Below are positions 15,533 to 22,384 of a DNA stretch of 27,239 nucleotides, piece by piece. Numbering within the stretch: the first letter of the stretch is position 1; each line of letters begins with the position of its first letter. The notes beneath the pieces were generated by a model. That model was not told the DNA's origin and ran no database searches. It saw only the letters and a list, made by a program, of their open reading frames with translations. Both the position numbers and the translations under genes were made by a program. This DNA comes from WHSM01 sp050701635 (GTDB lineage Bacteria > Actinomycetota > Actinomycetes > Mycobacteriales > Micromonosporaceae), in assembly GCA_050701635.1 (NCBI GenBank), contig JBOGDF010000023.1, positions 1 through 27,239 on the forward strand. The letters are read 5' to 3'.

Positions 15533-17196
15533 GTGAATAGGCGTCATCTGCTCACGTTCGGGGTACTCATCCCCGCCGCTGTCGCCGGTCGCGCCGCCGT
15601 CCGCCTCGGCGACATCTGGCAGGTGATGTACGCGCCCCTGTCCGCCGGTGTCTTCGACATCCCTGGCGAGGAGGGCCTTCGCATTATCCGGGTTCTGGGG
15701 TTCGCCGGCCTGGAGAAGGACGGGCACGCGTGGTCGCATCCGATTGACGGCCTGTGTGCCTACGTTGACGTGGTCGGCCAGAGGTTGGTGAAGCTGGTCG
15801 ATGAGGCTGTTTTCCCGTTGCCGGACGAGGTGTCGAATTACCACCTGCCGGAGGGGCGGCCAGCGCCGTTGGAGACTTTGAAGCCGATTCAGATCTCGCA
15901 GCCCGAGGGGCCTTCCTTCACGGTGGACGGCGACCAGATCACGTGGGCGAACTGGACGTTCAACTACGGGTTCGATGCCCGCGAGGGCCTGGTCCTGCAC
16001 AACATCGCGTACGCAGACCCCGACCACAACGGTGAGGTGCGGCCAGTCATCTACCGCGCTTCGATCGCGGAGATGGTGGTCCCATACGGCGACCCGTCGC
16101 CGGCTCGGTTCTGGCAGAACTACTTCGACACGGGGGAGTACCTGGGGAGTACCTGTTCGGCCGGTTCGCGAACTCGCTCGCCCTCGGGTGTGACTGCTTG
16201 GGCGAGATTCACTACACCGACGCGGTGGTGTGCGACGAGCTGGGGAATCCGCAAGTCATCCCGAACGCCATCTGTCTGCACGAGGAGGACTACGGGACCC
16301 TGTGGAAGCACACGGACCTGTACACCCCCGGCTCGGCCGAGGTACGGCGCCAACGGCGCCTGGTCATCTCGTTCTTCACGACGGTCGGGAATTACGACTA
16401 CGGCTTCTATTGGTACCTGTACCTGGATGGCCGCATCGAATGTGAGGCGAAGCTGACCGGCATCGTGTTCACCTCGGCCTACCGAGGCCTCGACGAATGG
16501 CCGTACGCCTCCGAGGTTGCTCCCGCTGTGGGCGCCCCATTCCATCAGCACCTGTTCAGCGCCCGGCTCGACATGATGGTCGACGGCAACAGGAACGCGG
16601 TCCTCGAGGTCGACGCCAAGCGAGTCGAAGCGAGCGAGGAGAACCCGCACGGGAACGCGTTCACGCGCGCATCCAAGCGCCTGGAGACCGAGAAGGACGG
16701 CGTGCGTGATACTGACGCCTCAGTTGGCAGGACTTGGCACATCATCTCGACCGACCGGAAGAACAAGCTCGGCCAACCAACCGGCTACGTGCTGCATCCA
16801 GAGCAGGGCCCGACGCTGCTAGCGGACCCGACGTCGAGCATCGCGGCACGGGCGGCGTTCACGACCAAGCGGCTGTGGGTGACGCAGTACGACCCCGCCG
16901 AGCGATATCCGGCTGGTGAGTTCGTGAACCAGAATCGTGGCAGCGACGGACTTCCGAAGTACATCGCGGCGAACCGTTCGATTGACGGTGAAGACATCGT
17001 GCTGTGGCACACGTTCGGCGTAACGCACTTCCCGCGTCCGGAGGACTGGCCAGTCATGCCGGTCGACTACGCCGGGTTCAAGCTGACGCCGTATGGGTTC
17101 TTCGACCGGAACCCGACCCTAAACGTGCCGGCGAACGAACCGGTTTACCACGTGTGCGTGCACTGCCCGCCGGGTGAGTGCACCTGCGGCAGCTAG
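15533..17196 (+). pseudogene. Copper amine oxidase, disrupted by an 11-bp duplication and lacking N-terminal domains
   Basis: GTG 15533 has GGAGGTGAG 7 bases upstream. Frame one runs to FDTGEYL, then an exact 11-bp tandem duplication (16134-16155) shifts the frame; removing one copy restores a continuous 550-residue protein that resumes FGRFANSLALGCDCLGEIHY. In the restored protein Asp199 (FDTGEY) is the catalytic base, Tyr284 in TVGNYDYGF is the topaquinone precursor, and His334, His336 (FHQH) and His495 (VTHFPR) are the copper ligands. All are intact. The enzyme family oxidises primary amines such as phenylethylamine or tyramine to aldehydes plus ammonia and peroxide. The N terminus is odd: instead of about 100 residues covering domain D2 and part of D3, it begins MNRRHLLTFGVLIPAAVAG, a Tat-like signal, and joins the family sequence at APLSAGVF. 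The C terminus ends in a cysteine-rich tail, CVHCPPGECTC. As read, translation stops soon after the duplication, or a base-calling/assembly error is involved. Confidence 0.9.
16134..16155 (+). repeat. Exact 11-bp tandem duplication causing the amine oxidase frameshift
   Basis: GGGAGTACCTG is present at 16134-16144 and again at 16145-16155. Each copy encodes the conserved GEYL in one frame. Because 11 is not a multiple of three, the second copy moves the downstream conserved frame (which has codon boundaries from 16156) out of register. Confidence 0.97.
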
Positions 17197-17425
17197 ACGC
17201 TGACACGGGGCAAAGGGGCCGATCGGACCTGGGGTCTTCGACAGGCCGCTTTCGCGGTCTGCTGCCTGGGAGAACCTGTGGCGGCAGTCGCCGTGGACTT
17301 GGGCCCAAATCTCGCGATCGCGACCTGCAGTCCACATGACCGGTCGTTGGATGCCTTTGAGCTCGCGCCACCATCGAGCTGCTCCGTACTCATCGATGCC
17401 CTCGCGCAACGCGGCCTGGTCGTCG
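17197..17425. other. Convergent intergenic region with an unrecognised minus-strand remnant
   Basis: Between the stops of the amine oxidase gene and scoB. On the minus strand an open frame beginning inside the end of scoB at 17445 continues with EGIDEYGAARWWRELKGIQR and PVMWTAGRDREIW before turning into low-complexity sequence. The W-x2-LKGI-x-RPVMWT pattern looks like a true protein end, but I do not recognise the family. A hairpin lies inside it. It could be the trace of whatever gene preceded insertion of the catabolic island. Confidence 0.35.
17242..17261. terminator. Hairpin between convergent genes, possible bidirectional terminator
   Basis: CAGGCCGC (17242-17249) pairs with GCGGTCTG (17254-17261) across a TTTC tetraloop, eight pairs with one G-T wobble. 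It lies 45 bases after the amine oxidase stop and 165 bases after the scoB stop. No T-tract. Confidence 0.4.
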
Positions 17426-18076
17426 TCAGGGTCGCGCAGCAGCACTCGTATTCAGCAGCGTGGGTTGGGTCTTCGACTGGATCTCGGATTCGGTGACACC
17501 GGGCGCGAGTTCGATCAACCTGAGCCCTTCGGGGGTAACGTCGATGACGCCCAGATCGGTGATGATCCGATGGACCACGCCTCGGCCGGTGAGGGGCAGG
17601 GTGCACTGGTCGACGATCTTGTAGTCGCGGTTCTTTGCGACGTGCTCCATCAGCACGATGACCTTGTTGGCACCATGAACGAGGTCCATGGCCCCTCCCA
17701 TGCCCTTGACCATCTTCCCCGGGATCATCCAGTTGGCCAGGTCGCCGTTCTTGGAGACCTGCATGGCGCCGAGGATGGCGGTGTCGATCTTGCCGCCGCG
17801 GATCATCCCGAACGACGTCGCTGAGTCGAAGAACGATGCGCCGCTGCGGACGGTGACCGTCTCCTTGCCAGCGTTGATCAGGTCTGGGTCGACTTGATTG
17901 TCGGAGGGGTACGGGCCGACGCCAAGGATGCCGTTCTCTGATTGCAGCACCAGTTCGACACCCTCGGGGACGAAGTTGGGTACCAGCGTCGGCAGTCCGA
18001 TTCCAAGGTTGACGTAGTCACCGTCGTTCAGTTCGGCAGCGGCACGTGCGGCCATTTCGTCACGATTCCAGGGCAT
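17426..18076 (-). CDS. scoB: 3-oxoacid (acetoacetate) CoA-transferase subunit B
   Basis: A 216-aa protein starting MPWNRDEMAARAAAEL, the normal start of the family, with AAGGA before the ATG at 18076. The catalytic glutamate is Glu47 in LVLQSENGILG; other signatures are YVNLGIGLPTLVPNFVP, SGASFFDSATSFGMIRGG and MGGAMDLVHGANKVIVLMEH. Subunit B carries the glutamate that forms the enzyme-CoA thioester; together with subunit A it transfers CoA from succinyl-CoA to a 3-oxoacid. As the last gene behind fumarylacetoacetase, its substrate is most likely acetoacetate, the product of the homogentisate route, feeding acetoacetyl-CoA to thiolysis. The 3-oxoadipate transferase PcaJ is related, but no protocatechuate genes are nearby. 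The C-terminal tail IQSKTQPTLLNTSAAARP is slightly longer than usual. Confidence 0.9.
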   Translation of the reverse strand: MPWNRDEMAARAAAELNDGDYVNLGIGLPTLVPNFVPEGVELVLQSENGILGVGPYPSDNQVDPDLINAGKETVTVRSGASFFDSATSFGMIRGGKIDTAILGAMQVSKNGDLANWMIPGKMVKGMGGAMDLVHGANKVIVLMEHVAKNRDYKIVDQCTLPLTGRGVVHRIITDLGVIDVTPEGLRLIELAPGVTESEIQSKTQPTLLNTSAAARP

Positions 18077-18164
18077 CTGTGGTTCCTTCGGGCACGGTCG
18101 AGAGGAGCGCGGCGATGAAGTCTTCCTGGCTCAGCGGTTCAGTCGCCGCGGCATCGGCGGTCAT
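18060..18164 (-). CDS. Tiny coupled ORF (34 aa) between the CoA-transferase subunit genes
   Basis: ATG 18164 overlaps the scoA stop by four bases (ATGA) and the frame ends with TGA at 18060, 17 bases inside scoB. The peptide starts MTADAAATEPLSQEDFIAAL and ends with DALES; it is acidic, helix-prone and has no membrane segment. Its overlaps with both neighbours are the same kind seen throughout this operon, so it would be translated if ribosomes reinitiate. It may be a functional micropeptide, a translation-coupling leader for scoB, or the relic of an N-terminal extension of subunit B after a frameshift. I do not recognise a family. Confidence 0.35.
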   Translation of the reverse strand: MTADAAATEPLSQEDFIAALLSTVPEGTTDALES

Positions 18165-18913
18165 CGTGTGGTTCTCTTCTCGATGCGCTTGTCGGCCGCT
18201 TGCTCGGGGGTGAGCGCGACGACTCGGTGAACGTAGGCACCGGGAAGATGGACGGCGTTGGGGTCGAGTTCGCCGGGCTCGACGAGCTCCTCGACCTCGG
18301 CGACGCACACGCGGCCGGCCATGGCGGCAAGGGGGTTGAACTTGCGGGCGGTGTCCTTGAAGACCAGGTTGCCGTGGCGGTCTCCCCGCCAGGCTCGAAC
18401 GAGCGCGTAGTCGGCAACGATTGAGCGCTCGAGGACGTAGGTCCGCCCGTCGATCTCGCGGCATTCCTTCGTCGGGCTCGCAACCTCGACGCTCCCGTTG
18501 GAGTCGTACTTCCACGGCAGCCCGCCGTCGGCCACCTGCGTGCCCACGCCAGTTGCGGTGAAGAAGGCGGGGATGCCGCTGCCCCCGGCGCGGAGGCGTT
18601 CAGCGAGCGTTCCTTGGGGCGTTAGCTCCACCTCAAGCTCACCCGCCAGATACTTTCGCGCGAACTCCTTGTTCTCTCCGACGTAGGAGGCGACGATTCG
18701 GCGCAGCCGGCCAGCAGCCAGCAAGATCCCCAGCCCCCAGTCGTCGACGCCGGCGTTGTTGGAGACGATCTCCAGGTGGTCGATGCCGGTGTCGAACACG
18801 GCGCGAATGAGGACCGACGGGATCCCGCACAACCCGAACCCACCAACCGCGACCGTGGCTCCAGCGGGCATGTCGGACACCGCCTCGAGCGCGTGGCGGT
18901 AGAGCTTGTCCAT
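18161..18913 (-). CDS. scoA: 3-oxoacid (acetoacetate) CoA-transferase subunit A
   Basis: A 250-aa protein. The ATG at 18913 follows AGGAGG and shares one base with the fahA stop (TGATG); a TTG five codons upstream is less likely. The subunit A signature VAVGGFGLCGIPSVLIRAV is at about residues 21-39, followed by IVSNNAGVDDWGLGILLAAG and SYVGENKEFARKYLAGELEV, the CoA-transferase family I pattern, and HGNLVFKDTARKFNPLAAMA. Subunit A forms the CoA-binding half of the heteromeric SCOT-type transferase completed by ScoB. Its coupling to fahA supports acetoacetate as the acceptor. Confidence 0.92.
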   Translation of the reverse strand: MDKLYRHALEAVSDMPAGATVAVGGFGLCGIPSVLIRAVFDTGIDHLEIVSNNAGVDDWGLGILLAAGRLRRIVASYVGENKEFARKYLAGELEVELTPQGTLAERLRAGGSGIPAFFTATGVGTQVADGGLPWKYDSNGSVEVASPTKECREIDGRTYVLERSIVADYALVRAWRGDRHGNLVFKDTARKFNPLAAMAGRVCVAEVEELVEPGELDPNAVHLPGAYVHRVVALTPEQAADKRIEKRTTR

Positions 18914-20115
18914 CAGTCCTCCTGGCAATCGCTGGGGCCCTGAGAACTGGGCACGACCCGACCTCGAGCCTCCCCGAAGCCGATGCGGGTGCGGTTGGCT
19001 CCAGGCGCGGTTGCGGTGATGACTATCTCGTCGCCGTCTTCGAGGAAGGTGCGACGTGCGCCTGCGACGGTGATGGGCGCGGATCCGCCCCAGGTAAGTT
19101 CGATCAAGGCGCCACGCTGGTCCTCGCGGGGTCCGGAGATGGTGCCTGATGCGAAGAGATCACCCGTGCGGGTCGGCGCACCGTTGGATGTGAGGTGGGC
19201 CAGCATCTGTGCTGGCGACCAGTACATCGCCGCGTAGGGCGGCCGGCTGACCACCTGCCCGTTCCATGAGACCTCGAGGTCGATGTCCAAACCCCACGGC
19301 GCATCGAGCGCGAGGTACGGCAGAACCTGGGGTTCCTGGTCGGGCGTCGCGACCTTGGCGGACTGCAGCGCGAGCATTGGAACTACCCACGGCGAGATCG
19401 TCGAGGCGAAGGACTTCCCGAGGTTCGGCCCGAGCGGCACGTACTCCCATGCCTGGATATCGCGGGCGGACCAGTCGTTGAAGAGCACGACCCCGAAGAT
19501 GTGTTCTTCGGCGCGCTCGGCCGTGATTGGTGTGCCCATCGGGCTGCCGGCACCGACAACGAAGCCGAGTTCGGCCTCGATGTCCAGTCGCGCACAGGGA
19601 CCGAAGGTCGGTGCAGTCTGGGTCGGTTCCATGCGCTGTCCAGACGGGCGCACGATGTCAGTCCCTGACACGACGATCGACGCGGCCCGACCGTGATAGC
19701 CGATCGGCAGGTGCCGCCAGTTGGGGGTCAATGGGTCGGGACTCTGCGGTCGGAAGAGTCGGCCGAGGTTCGCTGCATGGTGTTCTGAGGCGTAGAAGTC
19801 GACGTAGTCGGCCACGTCGAATGCGCGATGAAGTGCGACCGACTCGACGGGTAGCACGGCAGCGTCGGGCACCTCGCCATCGAGCGCGGCCTGGATGGCT
19901 GCTCTAGTCTGCACCCACCGGCCGTGGCCTTCGGCCATGAACGGGTTCAGCGTCGGGGCAGCGAAAACGTCGTCGCCGAGCAGGGTGACGAGGTCGATCA
20001 CGTGGTGGCCGTACCGGACCCCGATGCGCGGGCGTCGATCAGGGGTGGAGTAGACGCCATAGGGCAGGTTGTGAAGACCGAACAGGTCGTCGTCAGGTAC
20101 TAGTAGCCGCGCCAT
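18913..20115 (-). CDS. fahA: Fumarylacetoacetase
   Basis: A 400-aa cytosolic hydrolase that splits fumarylacetoacetate into fumarate and acetoacetate, the last step of homogentisate breakdown. The start at 20115 overlaps the end of the upstream gene by 16 bases. Catalytic and metal-site residues of the family are visible: Asp106 in VDFYASEHHAANLG, His113 (general base), Glu180 and Glu182 in RLDIEAELGFVVG, Asp214 in LFNDWSARDIQAWEYVPLGP, and Lys234 in NLGKSFASTISPW. The C-terminal part has GDLFASGTISGP, where substrate carboxylate contacts occur. The N-terminal SH3-like domain (residues 1-100) including FGLHNLPYGVYS is present, so the protein is complete. It is a true FAH rather than the shorter FAH-fold hydratases. 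Confidence 0.95.
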   Translation of the reverse strand: MARLLVPDDDLFGLHNLPYGVYSTPDRRPRIGVRYGHHVIDLVTLLGDDVFAAPTLNPFMAEGHGRWVQTRAAIQAALDGEVPDAAVLPVESVALHRAFDVADYVDFYASEHHAANLGRLFRPQSPDPLTPNWRHLPIGYHGRAASIVVSGTDIVRPSGQRMEPTQTAPTFGPCARLDIEAELGFVVGAGSPMGTPITAERAEEHIFGVVLFNDWSARDIQAWEYVPLGPNLGKSFASTISPWVVPMLALQSAKVATPDQEPQVLPYLALDAPWGLDIDLEVSWNGQVVSRPPYAAMYWSPAQMLAHLTSNGAPTRTGDLFASGTISGPREDQRGALIELTWGGSAPITVAGARRTFLEDGDEIVITATAPGANRTRIGFGEARGRVVPSSQGPSDCQED

Positions 20116-20984
20116 TGAACATCCTTGGCGGCGGCGGGTGAGATCAGGCCGAGGTCTGCCAGGTCCTGCATCGGTTCGGCGATCGAGCAGGTGCCGAAGG
20201 AACGGAAGGTGTCCCGCACACGGGGTTGGACTTCGCGGACCAGGGCAGCCATGCGCACGGCATCGCGTTGGGCCAGCAGGGAAACCAGCGTGGCGTGGTC
20301 AGCGCCACGAAGGGCGACATCCGTGGCAGCGAGCAGGTTGAGGAACCCGTGCTGCTCGAAGCTATGGCTGGTGTCGGTGTTGCGCAGGGCGTGGTGCAGC
20401 CCTGCGGTGGCCTTGAACGGAACGTCGGCTGAGATGGTTTCCAGCAAGGCGCCAGCGAGTTCGCTTTCGTCGGGGAAGAGGTCCGCCCGGACACCGCCGG
20501 TTCGAAACTTCGCCCCGTACGGCGTCTTGGCTAGCGCGCTGATCACTGCCCTTCGTCGGCCGTCACGGGGGACCTCAACGAACACTGCGATTCGGGTTCG
20601 TGGACCGATTGCATCCTGGATCGTCGTTGCGAAGCCATCGGCAGGGACCTTCGGAGGCAACGCCACCTCGATCGCCCGCACGCGTGCCGTGGGAATTCGT
20701 TCGGTGGCGGCGACGGCGGCGGCGACGTCATCGAGCGGTGCCGTGACGATGAGGTCGAAACACCCGCTAGTCGCCTGATCGGTCGCCTGGCTCAGAGCGC
20801 TAGCGAATGTCCCCAAGTCCTTGGCTGCCACCACGAACGCACCAACGAAACGGCGATGCGCGGCGGCGAGGTGGCCGAGGTGTGCCGGGACGGCCTCCTC
20901 CATCGGGAGGCTGCCCGGGGGGAACACGGCGGCGTCGTCGAACATGCCCTCGAAGAGGTCAGGCGTTGGGGCTAGGTCTCTCAT
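20100..20984 (-). CDS. Conserved unknown protein in the homogentisate operon, probable TIM-barrel enzyme; candidate isomerase
   Basis: A 294-aa protein whose ATG overlaps the hmgA stop (ATGA) and whose end overlaps fahA by 16 bases, so all three are made together. No signal or membrane segment. Notable motifs: FDDAAVFPPGSLPMEEAV (15-32), a run of strands (FVGAFVVAAKDL; FDLIVTAPLDDV; VRAIEVALPPKV; RIAVFVEVPRDG), AKFRTGG with Lys159, PFKATAGLHHALR with Lys191, and HGFLNLLAATD. Alternating strands and helices with buried Lys and Glu suggest an alpha/beta barrel with an active site built from Glu137, Lys159, Lys191 and His197/198. I know the motif set from uncharacterised proteins but cannot name a function. 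The operon lacks maleylacetoacetate isomerase, which normally acts between HmgA and FAH; actinobacteria lack the glutathione that the usual isomerase needs. This gene is placed exactly at that step. Other options are an aldolase or hydrolase for a side product. Confidence 0.75.
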   Translation of the reverse strand: MRDLAPTPDLFEGMFDDAAVFPPGSLPMEEAVPAHLGHLAAAHRRFVGAFVVAAKDLGTFASALSQATDQATSGCFDLIVTAPLDDVAAAVAATERIPTARVRAIEVALPPKVPADGFATTIQDAIGPRTRIAVFVEVPRDGRRRAVISALAKTPYGAKFRTGGVRADLFPDESELAGALLETISADVPFKATAGLHHALRNTDTSHSFEQHGFLNLLAATDVALRGADHATLVSLLAQRDAVRMAALVREVQPRVRDTFRSFGTCSIAEPMQDLADLGLISPAAAKDVQWRGY

Positions 20985-22195
20985 CCGTCGGTCGCTCCCG
21001 TTTCCCCCCGATCGCCACGCGCCCAGGAGTAGGCGTACTTGCCGTCATCGGCGGCTCGCCCGGCCTCACCGAGCTCCAGGGGTCGGAAGGTGTCGACCAT
21101 GACGGCAAGCTCGTCGAAGAACTCCGCACCGATGCTCCGCTCGTAGGCGCCGGGCTGCGGGCCGTGCGGGTGGCCGCCCGGGTGGAGGCTGATCGAGCCC
21201 TGCCCGATCCCGGACCCCTTGCGGGCCTCGTAGTCGCCGCCGCAGTAGAACATGACCTCGTCGGAGTCGATGTTGGAGTGGTAGTAGGGCACCGGGACCG
21301 ACAGCGGGTGGTAGTCGACCTTGCGCGGCACGAAGTTGCAGACGACGAAGTTGTTGCCCTCGAAGACCTGGTGCGCCGGCGGGGGCTGGTGAACCTTACC
21401 GGTGATGGGCATGTAGTCGTCGATGTTGAAGACGTAGGGGTAGAGGCATCCATCCCAGCCGACGACGTCGAAGGGGTGGTGGGGCAGCACGTGCACCGTG
21501 CCGGCGATGCCGCCGGCACCGGGGCCTCGGTGCTTGATGTAGACCTCGACGTTCTCCTTATCGACCACGTATGGGTCCCCAGGGCCGCGGAGATCGCGCT
21601 CGCAGAACGGGGCGTGCTCAAGCAGTTGCCCGTAGCGCGACAGGTAGCGCTTCGGGGGCGTGACGTGGCTATTGGCTTCGATCGCATAGATCCGTGTGCG
21701 TCCGTTGGGCACCACCCGGTGGGTGGTGGCACGCGGGATGATCGCGTAGTCACCTGTGGAGACCTCCAGGTCTCCGAAGACGGTCTCGACTATTGCCTGC
21801 CCTTCCTCGACATACAGGCATTCGTCACCGATGGCGTTGCGGTAGTAGGGACTTGGTACGTCTGCGACCACGTAGGAGAGGCGCACGTCACCGTTGCCGA
21901 GGAGGAGCCGGCGGCGCGTGACGGCGTCGATGCCGGTTGCGCTGGCGTCAAAGAGCTGGTGGGTCGAGATGTGCCGCGGAGTCAACGGGTGATTCGGAAC
22001 CGTCGAGAGATCCGGCAGCTCCCAGACACGGTACTCAGCGATGGCCGAGGGAATGCTCTTGTGATAGAGCAGCGAGGAGTCGGACGAGAATCCTTCCTCG
22101 CCCATGAGCTCCTCGAAGTAGAGGGAGCCATCGGGGCCACGATGCTGGGTATGCCGCTTTGGCGGAACGGCGCCGGCGGCACGGTAGTGCGCCAT
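20981..22195 (-). CDS. hmgA: Homogentisate 1,2-dioxygenase
   Basis: A 404-aa non-haem iron ring-cleavage dioxygenase that converts homogentisate and O2 to maleylacetoacetate. ATG 22195 has AAGGAGAG upstream. Family signatures: QHRGPDGSLYFEELMGEEGF near the N terminus, RNAIGDECLYVEEG, FGDLEVSTGDYAIIPRATTH, HPFDVVGWDGCLYPYVFNID, and the iron site: His306 in YYHSNIDSDEV, Glu313, and His344 in LHPGGHPHGP. The length is that of the shorter actinobacterial form rather than the roughly 440-aa animal/proteobacterial one. First gene of the tightly overlapping block; a 189-base gap before it carries repeats suited to regulation, so it can be transcribed separately from the amidase. The source of homogentisate (4-hydroxyphenylpyruvate dioxygenase or a hydroxyphenylacetate hydroxylase) is not in the window. 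Confidence 0.96.
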   Translation of the reverse strand: MAHYRAAGAVPPKRHTQHRGPDGSLYFEELMGEEGFSSDSSLLYHKSIPSAIAEYRVWELPDLSTVPNHPLTPRHISTHQLFDASATGIDAVTRRRLLLGNGDVRLSYVVADVPSPYYRNAIGDECLYVEEGQAIVETVFGDLEVSTGDYAIIPRATTHRVVPNGRTRIYAIEANSHVTPPKRYLSRYGQLLEHAPFCERDLRGPGDPYVVDKENVEVYIKHRGPGAGGIAGTVHVLPHHPFDVVGWDGCLYPYVFNIDDYMPITGKVHQPPPAHQVFEGNNFVVCNFVPRKVDYHPLSVPVPYYHSNIDSDEVMFYCGGDYEARKGSGIGQGSISLHPGGHPHGPQPGAYERSIGAEFFDELAVMVDTFRPLELGEAGRAADDGKYAYSWARGDRGETGATDG

Positions 22196-22284
22196 CTGTG
22201 TCTCTCCTTATCGCTCGGCCAGAGGTGACTTGGTCTCATCCGCTGCTGGGGTACGAACCGGAGCAGCCTCCTGCAAAACCTAGA

Positions 22285-22356
22285 AGCCAAATCGATCTGG
22301 TTGGCTGTCCATACGGCCGTCGATTCACCGGACCAATTCGAGCGTCCAGGAACCAA
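22285..22356. promoter_or_regulatory. Cluster of CCAA/TTGG elements upstream of hmgA, candidate MocR-type operator
   Basis: AGCCAA (22285-22290) and TTGGCT (22301-22306) form a 6-bp inverted repeat, and GGACCAATTCG (22330-22340) and GGAACCAATCG (22349-22359) form an imperfect direct repeat with CCAA boxes 20 bases apart. MocR regulators usually bind direct repeats. Similar pieces occur upstream of the transporter gene (GTCCAAT at 25185-25191) and upstream of the regulator (GTTGGACC at 26977-26984). Confidence 0.4.
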
Positions 22357-22384
22357 TCGGTCGGCCTGCGGATCTCGTCCGTCG

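Noticed and set aside
16120..16200. Programmed ribosomal frameshift in the amine oxidase gene
   Set aside because: There is no slippery heptamer or following structure that would be needed; the exact 11-bp duplication explains the shift fully.
17119..17445. Minus-strand 108-codon ORF after scoB as a real gene
   Set aside because: Its start lies inside scoB, it has no ribosome-binding site and it runs through the end of the amine oxidase gene; only a short central piece looks protein-like, so it is kept as a possible remnant only.
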